In this document: one piece after another, positions 24,411 through 34,869 of the stretch
Numbering within the stretch: the first letter of the stretch is position 1
Layout: each line of letters opens with the position of its first letter
Source of the DNA: Voacanga thouarsii
Taxonomy: Eukaryota; Streptophyta; Magnoliopsida; Gentianales; Apocynaceae
Reading direction: 5' to 3'
Assembly (NCBI GenBank): GCA_026120185.1
Contig: JANUWF010002008.1
Location: 1,093,501 to 1,157,500 of the forward strand
DNA: 64,000 nt
Translations under genes and position numbers: made by a program
The notes under the pieces: model-generated
Told to the model about the DNA's origin: nothing
What the model saw: the letters and a program-made list of their open reading frames with translations, nothing else
The model's database searches: none

Positions 24411-25305
24411 GGATGGTAGTTGATCGGGCAACGGTATTCTTCTAAGAACTCAATCCACCTTCGCTGCCTCAAGTTCAAATCTTGCTGAGTGAATATATAC
24501 TTCAGACTCTTATGGTCGGTGAACACCTCATATTCGGCTCTATACTAGTAGTGTCGCCATTTCTTTAGGGCGAACACTATAGCTGCCAACTCCAAATCAT
24601 GAGTAGGGTAGTTCATTTCATGAGGTCTTAGCTTCCGAGATGCATAAGTAATCACCTTCCTGTCTTGCATCAGCATCGCTTCTAGTCCTTCTTTCGAAGC
24701 ATCGGTATACAGTGCGTAAGGTTTGCCTTCTTCCGGTAGACTCAATACCGGTGCTGTCATCAATCTTTTCTTCAATTCTTGGAAACTTTTCTCGCATTTT
24801 TCGTTCCACACAAATGGAACATCCTTTCTCAACAGACGGGTCATTGGTGATGCGAGCGTCGAAAATCCTTGATAAACCTTCGGTAATATCCAGCCAATCC
24901 CAAGAAACTCCGGATCTCGATAATATTCTCCAACTGCTTCCAGTCTAATACCGCTTCAACCTTTGCCGGATCTACCTTGATTCCCTCCTTGGTCACCACA
25001 TGGCCAAGGAATGCCACACTGTCTAGCCAGAATTCGTACTTGCTGAACTTGGCGTACAGCTTGTGCCCCCGCAATTTCTCCAATACGAGCTTCAGATGCT
25101 TTGCATGCTCCTCTGGACTCTTGGAGTAAATCAAAATGTCTTCGATGAAGACTACCACGACCTTGTCCAGATAAGGTCAAAATACTCGGTGCATCAGGTC
25201 CATGAATACTACTGGAGCATTAGTCACCCCGAACGGCATCACCACGAACTCGTAGTGTCCATATGTGGTGTTAAAGGCTGTCTTGGGAATATCATTTTCT
25301 CTTAT
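24411..25305 (-). pseudogene. Tekay reverse transcriptase C-terminal half and RNase H
   Basis: Continues the RT. The stop near 25303 (YYQV then TAG, usual Q/R) and the TGA near 25160 (RVF stop PYLD; CGA to TGA) are consistent with C-to-T. The active site reads FIED at 25140-25150 where FIDD is usual, so the second catalytic Asp pair is altered (Asp to Glu). A frameshift near 24855 separates it from the 24844-24545 stretch with [11 protein letters not shown] and RNase H ([30 protein letters not shown]). A TAG at about 24543 and a frameshift near 24405 close the region. Confidence 0.92.
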
Positions 25306-26460
25306 CTACACCTGGTAGTACCCTTGCCTCAGATCCAACTTAGAGTAGCAACTGGATCCTTGTAACTGGTCGAACAGCTCGTCAATCAACGGTAAGGGAT
25401 ACTTGTTCTTGATCGTTAAATTGTTCAAACCCCGGTAGTCAATGTATAGCACAGGCGCTCCCCAAGGCGACGTGCTAGGTCTGATATAACATTGACTCAC
25501 TAACTCCTCCAACTGCTCTTTCAACTCTTTCAACTCTACCGATGCCATCCGGTACAGAGTCCACGATACTGGTTCCACTCCTAGAACTAAGTCAATGGTG
25601 AATTCCACTTCTCGGCTAGGAAGTAGAGAATCAAGTTCTGCAGGAAACACATCAGGGAAATCCCTTACTACTTCAGTGTCCTCCAAAGTGCACTGGTCCT
25701 TCGGCTTGTTTATCACGTAAGCCAGGTACCCTTGACACCCTTGCTTCAATAATTTCCGGGCTTTAGCCCCCGCAATCAAGTACTTACATTCTCTCACCCT
25801 CTTGCCATTAAATTCCAATACATCACAACCCGGTCTGATGAACTGGACTGTCTTATTTTTACAGTCTACCCTAGCCCCATGTTTGGCTAACCAGTCCATC
25901 CCCAAAATCAAGTCATAATTCTCAAGGTCTAACACTATTAAATCCCCCTCCAAACTTTCTTTCCCCACATTAACTTTACACTCTTTTACATACCGATCCG
26001 CTTGCACCGTTTTCCCCAAAGGTGTGCTTACCTCTAAAATAAAAGGTAGCTCCATTCCATCCCAACCCAAATGACATGCACACAACTTGTTTATATAGGA
26101 ATGGATAGAGTCAGGATCAATCAAAGCATTAATGAAACGTCCTTGAATAGTAAATGTACCTTCTACCACCGCTGCATCGGCCCTAACTTCCTCTCTATTG
26201 AGAACGAATACCTTGGCCTTCACTTGCGGCTTCGGTGCTCCACTCCCGGATACTCCCGCGGGGTTGGCTCGGTTAGGCCCCGGGTTCTGAGCCGGGTTTC
26301 CTTGCCCGACATGGTGCAATTTGGGGCAGGCACTCCTCAGGTGGTTTGGGTCACCACAGTGATAGCACTTTCTTTCTCCACCCTTGGACCAACAATTCCT
26401 CTCGGTGTGGCCTTTCTTTCCACTACTGCCTGCATGATGGGAGATTCGGGGCAGGTCCAC
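25306..26460 (-). pseudogene. Tekay zinc knuckle, protease and N-terminal reverse transcriptase
   Basis: 384 codons without a stop. A CCHC knuckle ([15 protein letters not shown]) lies at residues 33-47, the gag end. The protease site reads [11 protein letters not shown] (near residue 115) where the family has LFDSGASHSFI, so the D-S-G triad is lost. [15 protein letters not shown] (near 190) is the protease end. RT starts with the linker and has [11 protein letters not shown] and [11 protein letters not shown] at its end. Confidence 0.93.
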
Positions 26461-27346
26461 CTAATGCTGTCCGGGCTTGCTTCCCCTGGATTTGCCATTG
26501 GTGATTGGCAGGGCGCTTGTGGGGTTGCGGTCTCAGAAAGTGACCCTACGGCTGTCTCAGCGACTAGAAGGGTTTTGCCACCATCCTGCTGCGATCCTCA
26601 TGTTCCATTCGCGTAGCTGCGTTTACAGCCCCCGAATAGGTTGTCGGTGGAGCAGGTGCCAATGCTCTCCGCAATTCCGGTCTCAGCCCTTTGACGAATT
26701 GCCTCGTCCTGTTCTGTTCTGTGTCCACCAACCGCTTGCAGTGTTTGGACAACTGAGTGAACCGGGCTGCGTACTGGGCTACCGACATGCTTCCCTACCT
26801 CAGATTTTGGAACTCGTCCTCTCGCTTCTCCACAATCCACTGTGGGATGTATTCAGCCCTGAAGGCTTCAACGAAGTTGGACCATGTCCATTCCTACTCG
26901 TCCATCTCCCAGTCATCTTGGACCCGCTGCCACTATGCCCGAGTTGGTCCTCTCAATCGGAAAGTTGCAAACTTAACCATCCACTCCTCGGTGTACTGGA
27001 GCGTCGCGAATATGTCCTCCAACTGCTCAACCCACTACTCTGCCTTCTGATCTTGTTCTGCTTCGCCCAGGAAGACGGGCGGCTGAAACTTCAAGAACCT
27101 CTCTAAGGCCTCATCCTCACCCCAAGGGTTCCGTCGCTCGGTCATTGACTCCAAATTCTTGGCCATCTTGCTGAATGTCTGGCCCATGGTCACATCAACT
27201 GGAACTTCAGACCTCGATCCCATATTTTGACTGTTCCCTTCACCCCGGTCGGGTGCTTGCATCTGGGCTGTTTCCACTTCCGGTGCCACTTGATCGGCCT
27301 CCGGAACTCTTCCACATGCTGAAGCTGCACGGTGCTTGGGTGCCAT
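26461..27346 (-). pseudogene. Tekay gag
   Basis: I choose ATG 27346 (MAPKHRAASACG) rather than the upstream Met at 27391. The retrotransposon gag domain is recognisable (FLKFQPPVFLGEAEQDQ, then WVEQLEDIF; SVAQYAARFTQLSKHC). Four stops interrupt it, near 27036, 26940, 26918 and 26792; each stands where Gln or Trp is expected and each is TAG. Gag would make the particle shell. It leads in another frame to the zinc knuckle at 26364. Confidence 0.88.
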
Positions 27347-27607
27347 TCTAAACCACACCCTAAATGATAAGTGTATGCATGTAAGGTTCAAATCATTTTA
27401 GTTGTACTTGCATGCACTGTCAAATAGATGTAAATGGAAAGCGGATGTAATTTTAGCTAAGGAATAGATTTGAAATCTTGATAGAAAGAAGAATTAAAAA
27501 TCCTTGACATAAAAGTTCTCGAAAAACAATAAACAAATAACATCCAAATCAAAAGAACTCCTAGTCCTCTAATCCTCATTAGAACCCCCATCATCAGCCT
27601 CATACAA

Positions 27608-28033
27608 CTATCCCCCAGAGTTCTTGGAGAAATCTACCCCAACCCCACTAGCAAATCCTTCCACTAGCTCCTTCTCAGGGCGCCTAGAACTCTCCCCGGG
27701 CTCAACTCGGCTGGAAGAAGAGAGGAAAGAAGGCCTAGGTGGAGACTCATAGTCTATCTCCCCCAGGTCATCACTATCTGCTGCTAAGTCCATCTCGGGA
27801 ATAGGAGGGTGGGGTTTAGGCTCCACTATCATCACCTCATCCTCACTGTCAGAGCTTATGTCTATCACTGGAATTGGGGGTAGCTCAATGATCTGGACCT
27901 CATCATCACTGCTATCCTCCATAGGGATAACTGGTAGAGGGGCAGGTTGGGGAACTGGAAGGTCCTCCGGGTCTAGAAAGATAGGCAGGTGTCACGGCTG
28001 CCCTTTCCTCGCAGTTCTAAGCAGTCTAACCAT
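27608..28033 (-). pseudogene. Small pre-gag ORF with SUMO-interaction-like motifs
   Basis: The ORF lies between primer site and gag. ATG 28033 starts a short basic segment (MVRLLRTARKGQP), then one TGA (likely former Trp or Arg), and the frame continues to 27608. An in-frame ATG at 27922 gives 104 codons without a stop. The open part is very acidic and has three hydrophobic-acidic motifs in a row: DDEVQIIEL, PVIDISSDSEDE and EVMIVE. These match SUMO-interacting motif patterns (V/I-x-V/I-V/I beside Asp/Glu/Ser). A Pro/Ser/Arg-rich tail follows. I do not recognise the family. Position suggests an accessory protein, but translation is unproven. Confidence 0.5.
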
Positions 28034-28117
28034 CCTACAACATCAACAAGTTAGGTTAGATAAAGATTTAGACTTAAAGAATTAGTACAAATATTATCAA
28101 TAATTGCCTAAACCTAT

Positions 28118-28129
28118 GCTCTGATACCA
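28118..28129 (-). promoter_or_regulatory. Tekay primer-binding site, initiator Met tRNA
   Basis: On the minus strand TGGTATCAGAGC, two bases inside the 5' LTR (which ends at 28132). Confidence 0.95.
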
Positions 28130-30341
28130 CTTGTAACACCCCACTACCTAGGCCCGTCCAAAGGTCGGGGATGTCGCCCCGTCCAAAGGACAAGGGGTCT
28201 TTATAACTAGGTCACAAAAATGAAATAGTGGAATATAAATGATACTTGAACTAAAAATTTATTACATCCCAAAATAAATATCAATCCAAGAATAAACCCA
28301 AAATACCAAAAAAACAAATCCGTAATAAAAATTTATCCACTCTCATCTCCCCAAAACATTACACAAAAATAAATCATCAAAAAATCATCCAAAGCAGGCA
28401 TAATCTAGCTACTCATCCCCACAGCAGGATCGACCTGAAATCATGGTAAAACGGTGATGGGACAAAAGTCTCAGGAAGTCCGTGTGTGCTTTGGGTGTTC
28501 AGTGAAATCAGTTCGTGGATGCAAAGTATAAAATCTTTACAAAAGAATTGCCGGCAAGCAATAAACATTAGTCAAAAGCAAGAGTGGTGTTTTGGCTTTT
28601 TCAAGCATACATAATCAATAAAATCAACCACTCGAAATAAATGATTATAGGTTACCACACGACGGGCCCCATAAACGGTCAGAATGCCGACACTTTGTGC
28701 AAACTGACAACAGGTAGGTGATCGGCCTACCGGGCAAGATACTCCTCATTTTCTATACCCAACAACAACCGGGTGTTCATTCCGGCAAAACACAGTCACT
28801 TGACTGAAATAAAACAAACTGCTAGCTCGGACCGGAACAACCTACTGGACTGACATCTCATCCGGGAAGGACTCACCCCTTAGAGGTGGCCACCTACTGA
28901 GAGACTTACCCTAACCCTTCAAAGACTAGCCCTAGCAGTCCACCCTTATTGAGTACTCAACGTAACGTATCCCACTTGAGAAAAATGAACAAAACACAGT
29001 TCCACTTGAACATGGCAATTAAGGGTTTCCAAAATCTTTGTCAAAAATAGCTTTAGAAAGAGTTTTGAGTTTGAGTAAATCTGCCTATTAATTTTCAAAT
29101 GAATCATTTATCGGAACTAAAACAGGAGACAACCCTCAATTGCCTTTACAAAAATGAGTGTCCATGCACTCTACATTTGGCTTGCCATAATTTAACACTT
29201 TTCATCTATCAGGTTTTATGCAGGAGCTTACCTGAACCTCGCTCACACAATAAGTCTCTAACAGCTGACCTAACCCCGCATAGCAAAAACAAACCACAAT
29301 CAATCTCAAGCCACAATCCACTTCCTCAATTTTAAATTAACTCCACTCACTACTATCATGATCCTAGTGCCTCAAGCTTTAAGGCCAAACAACAAGTAAA
29401 TAGGTTTGTAAGCTAAGGGTAATTTGATATTTAAAATAATTACTGTTCTGGGAGATAAGTACTAATAAGTTAAAGGTTTAAATATTGCTAAGAAAGTTTA
29501 GAGTTTATTTGGTGAAGAGTCTTAGGTGGTTTTTAGGAAAAATAATGATTTATTAATAATTTAGTTGTTAGAAAATAATTGATAACCAAAGTTAGTTGAA
29601 CATGAATTTTAATGAGTCTTGCTTGAAAAATAATAAATAAGTTTTTAATAGGCTTTGATTAAAAGATAATAATTAAATTTACAATAATAAGTCTTTTACT
29701 AATTATGATTATTTCCATAAAAGGCTTCAGTTGTTTCATTACTTTATATAATGTCTATATATTTTATTTTTAGTAAGAGCTATTATTTATTTGACTAAAA
29801 TATCCTTAATATATATATATATATATTCCAAGTCTACCCTTCCTAGGGTTTTTTTGGAAATTACTAGCAAAAAAAAAATCATAATATTAAATATTTTATT
29901 TGAAGAAATAAAATTCAGCTTCGGGACAACTAGATCATGATTATATTTCCATGGCTATTCACAATCATGAACATATACAACCCTTCAATTCATCAAATCA
30001 TCCAAATCATGCATACAAGCATAGATCTAAATTTATCAAGATATGATCTAACCTCTACAAGCATAAATATGATCATGGCTTCAATAATCCAACATGAATA
30101 TAAATCCTATTCACCAAAGGTGACATAATCTCTAGCATACTTCACCACAAATACTACCTATGACATGGTAACATGCATCAAACCTCAAATCATCATACAA
30201 TCAACCAGGATAATCCTTCCATGCATAAATCCCATCTCCTTCACAATCATACATATATTTATGCTTCAATCTCAACAATACATACTCAAATCCTATTACA
30301 ATCCACCTTCTATCATCATCCTAGAGACATGAATCTAGAGT

Positions 30342-30477
30342 TTAAAAGAAATATTGAAGGGACTTACTCGGTTGATGAATACCTTGAAGGAGTTTAGATT
30401 GGATCTCAACTCCTAGATGCCTAAAATCGTCCAAGGAAGGTGGAGAGAGCATGGCCATGGAAGAAGAAGCCATCCGG

Positions 30478-30515
<38 letters not shown>

Positions 30516-30545
30516 ATTAGCATGTTTAGTCATATATATTTTCAC
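30342..30545 (-). CDS. Small ORF in Tekay LTR, copy 2
   Basis: 67 codons; the C-terminal half matches copy 1 (GRMASSSMAMLSPPSLDDF, then HLGVEIQSKLLQGIHQPSK). The GA tract length differs between copies but the frame into the conserved part is kept. Unknown family; translation uncertain. Confidence 0.3.
30480..30514. repeat. GA/CT microsatellite in Tekay LTR, copy 2
   Basis: About 17 GA units at the same LTR position as 20826-20858. Confidence 0.95.
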
Positions 30546-32142
30546 TAGAGATCAAAATTGGGGAAGATGAAGTTGTTAGAACAAACCTACCTTGAAGGTG
30601 TTCTTGAACCTTCACAGAATTTTCTGGTTTTGATCCGAACTAGCGAGTTGGTTTGTGGAGTTTGATGTTAAGAATGGTGTTGGTGGACTCACGATAGTGA
30701 GTAGGTCGAATCTGGAGATTTTAGAGATGGTTTGAAGTGGTTTGGAGGGGTATTAGGTGAAAGGAAGAAGTAGGTGTTCTTGGTGTATTGTGTGTGTTCT
30801 TGAAGGTTGAAGGAATTTGAGAGAATTTGATTTGCAGCTGCCAAAATTCTGTGAGAACTAGGGCTGCCGAATTTTCTATAGGGTTTAGGAAGATGGTTCT
30901 CTAATTTGGAAGGGAAAAGGAAAGGCTAGTTGTTAAAATCCTTGAAGAATATTTTTAGGAAGCAAATTTGGAAACTAAATATCCTAGAATATCTTGATTA
31001 TTGGAGAGCTTTGGAAGTCTGCCATGGCCGACTGTTTTGAGCAGAATTTCGGTGGGATGAAAGCTGGTTCAAGGTAGCTTATGGTGGCCGAAAACAAGGT
31101 GCATAATGGTGGAGGAAAAGTCTGGTTATTTGAGGGATATATTATGAAAGGTTGCTAAACTATGGTGGCTGAAAATTTGGTAATCAATCAAGCATGATTG
31201 TAGGGATTTGTTGGAGAGATTTTCGGACAGTCATGTCTGAATTTCGTGCAGAAGCTTAAGGGGAATAATGGACCTCAGTTACTGGAGGTTTAAGGAAAGT
31301 TTATACAGAACAAGGATGGTGTTTCAGTTGGAAGAGAATTAGGAAACAAAGCTGGACAGTGGACTGCACAAAATTCTCGCTAAGCTGAAATTTCTGGACA
31401 GTTTTTTGGCTGCCATTTTCCAGCCAACTTGCAGAGAGTTTAAAGGTGAATTTTAGGGGCTTTCAAGGCTGGTTTCCAGCCTTCTTCATGGAGGAAAAAC
31501 ATGGCTAAGGTGCTGAACAAAATCTGGAAGAAAACAGCTTGGTTTTGGACTCTCAAAGTTGCAATTTGTACAAGAATTTTTCCTGGTTTCGCTCCATCTT
31601 TGGGCAGTCCGAAAATGGCCAAGAAATTCAAGTTGTAAGCTAATCCAAAAGACCATATTTCTGGCAGCATTTGGGAGGGAATGTTAGCTAAGAATCTCTA
31701 CACCTTGTAGGCACAATAAGCTGGAAAATTTCAGCTCATTCCAAGAAGGAAGATGAACCTAGCTAGAGTGAATTTTTAGCAAGTTCACTAGAGGGTTTTA
31801 TCCTCTTGGAATCTCCTACAACTCTTCCACATTTTTAGACCATAAGAAGTCTTTCAATAAGGCATTTTGATCCTACAAAGGCATAGTACTTTACTGAAAT
31901 TTTTGGAAAGAAAATGGTTAGAACAACTTGATCAAACTAAAGAGTTGAGAAATAAGGAAAATCAAAGATCAAGGAAAAATGAATTCCTCTTAGGAAATTC
32001 GAGTAGGGCAAAGGAGTAGAATGAAGATACTCCTAACATGTCTCTCTTAGGACAACATCACTACCCTACTCTAAGCAAATAAAGCCGAAATTATTACTTC
32101 CCAAGCAAAAATAAAATTTAACCAAGCTAAAGCTCCTATGAT

Positions 32143-32193
32143 GGAATTTGAACCCAAGACCTCAAGAATTAATTTCCAAAGCTCTAATCACTA
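32143..32193 (-). promoter_or_regulatory. tRNA-like A and B boxes in Tekay LTR, copy 2
   Basis: On the minus strand TAGTGATTAGAGC (32181-32193) and GGGTTCAAATTCC (32143-32155). The B box is closer to consensus than in copy 1; the A box has one change. Confidence 0.5.
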
Positions 32194-32687
32194 CACCACA
32201 ACAACTCTTATTCTTATTTTCCCTAAAAAAAAATATTTTCTATTCAATCCTCAAGCAATCTTCCTATTTTCACCTCAAGCAGAAATTACCATTTTGCCCT
32301 TCTCACTCAATACTCACCAACAAGCCTCCAAGACAATAAAACTCAAATCCAAAGCATAGAAAATCATTTAAAAATATATTTAAACATGCAATAAATTAAT
32401 ATATGAATCCCAACCCCCTTACTCTAAGGTTGGTTTTAACTGGGGTCTCACAAGGACTACTGTAGACAATTCTTCCAGTTGCTTTTTGTTGACAAGTATA
32501 CTTTTGAGGAACTTGGCATATTTGGGCATGTGGATTAAAGCTTCACTGAGGGGAATATTTTATGTTTAGTTGTTTAAATACCTCTAGGAATTTGTTGAAC
32601 TGGGCATCCTTTCGGGCCTTGTGCAGACGAGTAGGGTATGGTATGTTAGGCTGAAAGGTAGGTTTTTCGGGAGGTAGACATGGGATA

Positions 32688-32723
32688 GCCGGTGCCGATT
32701 CCAGGCTTCCAGCCGGCGCCGGT
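32688..32723. repeat. Paired GGCGCC-type module in Athila gag coding DNA
   Basis: Cores GGTGCC (32691) and GGCGCC (32715), 24 bp apart, spacer GATTCCAGGCTTCCAGCC. In the gag frame it encodes Ala/Pro-rich residues (EPAPAGSLESAPA). Confidence 0.9.
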
Positions 32724-32760
32724 TCCATTATGTGTTGCAAGGTTTCGGTGTTGATGGACA

Positions 32761-32796
32761 TCCGGCACCGGTTCTCTTCTTCCAGACGGCACCAAC
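32761..32796. repeat. Second paired GGCGCC-type module in Athila gag
   Basis: Cores GGCACC at 32764 and 32788, 24 bp apart, spacer GGTTCTCTTCTTCCAGAC. In the gag frame it encodes CRLEEENRCR. Confidence 0.85.
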
Positions 32797-33339
32797 CCTT
32801 ATCTGTTGTACTATCTGGCAATTCTTTTCCACTTCGCAATGTGATAGCAGATGCTTCCATACTGGCTAATGGTGTGAATTCATGAGATTTTATTACCATA
32901 TCCATCAAAAACCAAATTTGTTGTTCCATGTTGCGGATCTTTGCTTCAAATTTTTCGAAGGTGGAATCAATTTCTTGGAAACGCTTCGTGACATGCCCTA
33001 CGAATTTACCAACTAAGGTTTCAAGCTCTATTGATTCTGGCGCTGTGAGTGTTCCCTCCGAGGCATAATGGAAGTGATGCTCCCTGTTGGACCTTCTTAG
33101 ATCCCAATTCACCATGTCTCCTAAATAAGGAGATAAGTTAGATAGGAGAATTACAAAAATACACAGTTAGTTTAAAAGACGTAGTTCAAGTTGGTTAGGT
33201 TAGTTTGGTTATAAGGTCATACAAGAATACACGAAATACAAAAGATAGCACCGTTTTGCAGCAAGAACAAACATACATATTTACATATTTACATATTTAC
33301 ATGGTTAAATCAACAAAGTCTAGGCTTTTATGCTATTGT

Positions 33340-33356
33340 TCCCCGGCAACGGCGCA
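33340..33356 (-). promoter_or_regulatory. Athila primer-binding site, Asp tRNA type
   Basis: On the minus strand TGCGCCGTTGCCGGGGA, one base from TGGCGCCGTTGCCGGGGA, the complement of the plant tRNA-Asp 3' end used by Athila-like elements. It lies 7 bases inside the 5' LTR. Confidence 0.9.
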
Positions 33357-34444
33357 AAAAACTTGATGCGTTTAGATTTGGGCATAAAAATCATACAAAA
33401 ACTAAGCACATGCCGAATCAAGTTTAAATTAAAACGTTGGACCCAAATCACACATATGAGCAAGCATACTCATCATTACTGAGCATAGGGTTCAAACGAG
33501 TGTCGATCCTCAAGGAACAAGTAAACATTAATTACCCCTCTTTCATTGTTTAACCGACTCAACAAAGTGAAAATCAAATAAAAAGGAAAACTAAAAAGAA
33601 AATAAAATAAAAATATGTACATGTCAAGGATGGAGAAGTATGCAACTTAAACCATTGATTAGACAACCATGATCTTCAAGAACTTAACCATTATCATAAT
33701 CAATCATTCTCTCGGCACCATGAAAGATTAAGGTAAATTAGCATCACTTAGTCTGTCTCAACTAATTCATCCAAAAGATGCATTAAACACAATCCTTAAT
33801 TAAATTTCCATGGTCTAGCAAATTTAAAGCATGAAATTAATCAATGAATCCTTGGTCTGACAAACATCAATTAACCTTTAATTATTCAATTCTCAACAAT
33901 TAACTTCTTTGGTCTAGCAAGTTAACAGCCAATGAATGCGAAAATTAATCAATTGCAACCATCATCAACCTCTTTGGTCTAGCAAGTTAACAATAGAAAC
34001 AACCAACTAATCTCGGAATATGCCTAAGTAATTAAATACCAAGAAGAACAGTCAATTAATCAAAAAATCAAACAACTCCAAGAATCATGATTATCTAAAA
34101 TAATGTCAAATTACAATAGAAAAATTAAAACATCATTGTTAAGAAAAATAAAACAAAATAAAAGAAAGAACTCATAGACAAGCCTCCTTCTTTTTCCTTT
34201 GAAAACCTTCTTGTACAACCCTCCTTGAACTTGAAGAATTCCTCCTTAGACTGAGTGATTTTCTATGATGATCAATGAATTCTCCCATTTTTCCTTGTGT
34301 TTTTCATCTATTTATAGGCTTAAGAAGTGCCTAAACTCATAGGTACAAAGTTCTTGGCCGAATAGAAGTTGGAAGATGCTAAAACTCCCCAGATTTCAAA
34401 AAATGCATCAAAAGATTGCAGCACCGCCTCAGGAACAGACCACA

Positions 34445-34481
34445 GCCGGTGCCGCCTTGGTCCTTCGAAGCCGGCACCGCC
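34445..34481. repeat. Paired GGCGCC-type module
   Basis: Cores GGTGCC (34448) and GGCACC (34473), 25 bp apart; allelic to 12785-12821, each core having lost one CpG. Confidence 0.9.
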
Positions 34482-34548
34482 TGTGTTCTATTTCTCCACT
34501 CATTTGCCAATTTTTTCTCCGAATTTTGCGCATACGTTCCAGACTGCA

Positions 34549-34584
34549 ACCGGCGCCGCCTCCAGCCTTACAGCCGGCGCTAGT
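34549..34584. repeat. Paired GGCGCC-type module
   Basis: Cores GGCGCC (34552) and GGCGCT (34576), 24 bp apart; allelic to 12889-12924. Confidence 0.9.
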
Positions 34585-34650
34585 TAGGCTCTGTTCTACT
34601 CTGCTTCTCTAATTTTTCCATTGCTTTGAAGTCCGTGCATCCAGTGTACA

Positions 34651-34686
34651 GTCGGCGCCGGTTCTAGGCTTCCAGCTGGCGCCGCC
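34651..34686. repeat. Paired GGCGCC-type module
   Basis: Perfect cores at 34654 and 34678, 24 bp apart, spacer GGTTCTAGGCTTCCAGCT. The left LTR keeps only one half of this module. Confidence 0.9.
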
Positions 34687-34869
34687 TCTGCTCTGTTTCG
34701 TGACGGTTTTGCTTCGTTTTACCCAAAAATCTGAAATAATGACCAAAATACCTTTCCAAGGGTAAAATATCAAATATGAAAGAATATGACTAGTTATTGC
34801 CCAAAATGTATTACAAAAGAGCCTCAAATAACTACGCAAAATATAACCAAATTAGCCCCTATCATCTTC

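Larger units (their letters stand above)
18463..32452 (-). mobile_element. Tekay-type chromovirus (Ty3/gypsy), complete structure, TSD AGGAC
   Basis: 13,990 bp with LTRs of 4335 and 4321 bp, flanked by AGGAC (18458-18462 and 32453-32457). On the minus strand LTRs start TGTGAGACCCC and end GGGTGTTACA. The order is 5' LTR, initiator-Met primer site, a small pre-gag ORF, gag, protease, RT, RNase H, integrase, chromodomain, purine tract, 3' LTR. Very long LTRs plus a C-terminal chromodomain identify Tekay/Del chromoviruses. It inserted into Athila protease. The genes contain several stops and frameshifts. Confidence 0.96.
28132..32452 (-). repeat. Tekay 5' LTR
   Basis: 4321 bp, partner of 18463-22797. 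Contains the same tRNA-like box (32143-32193), CT tract (30480-30514) and small ORF (30342-30545). Differences from the partner are scattered single bases and a few short indels, for example shorter AT and GA runs. Confidence 0.96.
32458..33115 (-). pseudogene. Athila gag remnant and start of protease
   Basis: ATG 33115 opens 190 codons to 32543. The sequence is only the C-terminal part of Athila gag: a coiled-coil-like segment (KFEAKIRNMEQQIWFL), ASAITLRSGKELP, then a Pro-rich stretch leading to the protease linker (NKFLEVFKQLNIKYSPQ). The capsid domain and zinc knuckle are absent, and only about 220 bp separate this ATG from the primer site, so a large 5' gag deletion is likely. After a stop, the linker goes on (KYAKFLK, LVNKKQLEELS) up to the Tekay TSD at 32457. 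Two GGCGCC-type modules lie inside the ORF. Confidence 0.85.
11657..34864 (-). mobile_element. Athila-type Ty3/gypsy element, TSD TCTTC, carrying a nested Tekay element
   Basis: LTRs at 11657-13180 and 33364-34864 are flanked by TCTTC (11652-11656 and 34865-34869). The minus-strand order is 5' LTR, primer site, gag remnant, protease, RT, RNase H, integrase, purine tract, 3' LTR. RT before integrase means Ty3/gypsy, and the RT and integrase sequences ([29 protein letters not shown]) are of Athila type. A Tekay element occupies 18463-32452; without it the element is about 9.2 kb. The capsid part of gag is missing and no env-like gene is seen, so it depended on other copies even before the stops arose. 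Confidence 0.95.
33364..34864 (-). repeat. Athila 5' LTR
   Basis: 1501 bp, partner of 11657-13180, plus-strand ends TGATGCGTTTAG and CCCCTATCA. Carries three full GGCGCC-type modules. Confidence 0.95.

Noticed and set aside
25063..25365. 100-codon plus-strand ORF opposite Tekay RT
   Set aside because: Shadow of the RT coding strand.
26071..27106. Plus-strand ORFs of 181 and 209 codons opposite Tekay gag
   Set aside because: Shadow frames. The minus strand holds the gag domain and the CCHC knuckle; the plus-strand products resemble nothing.
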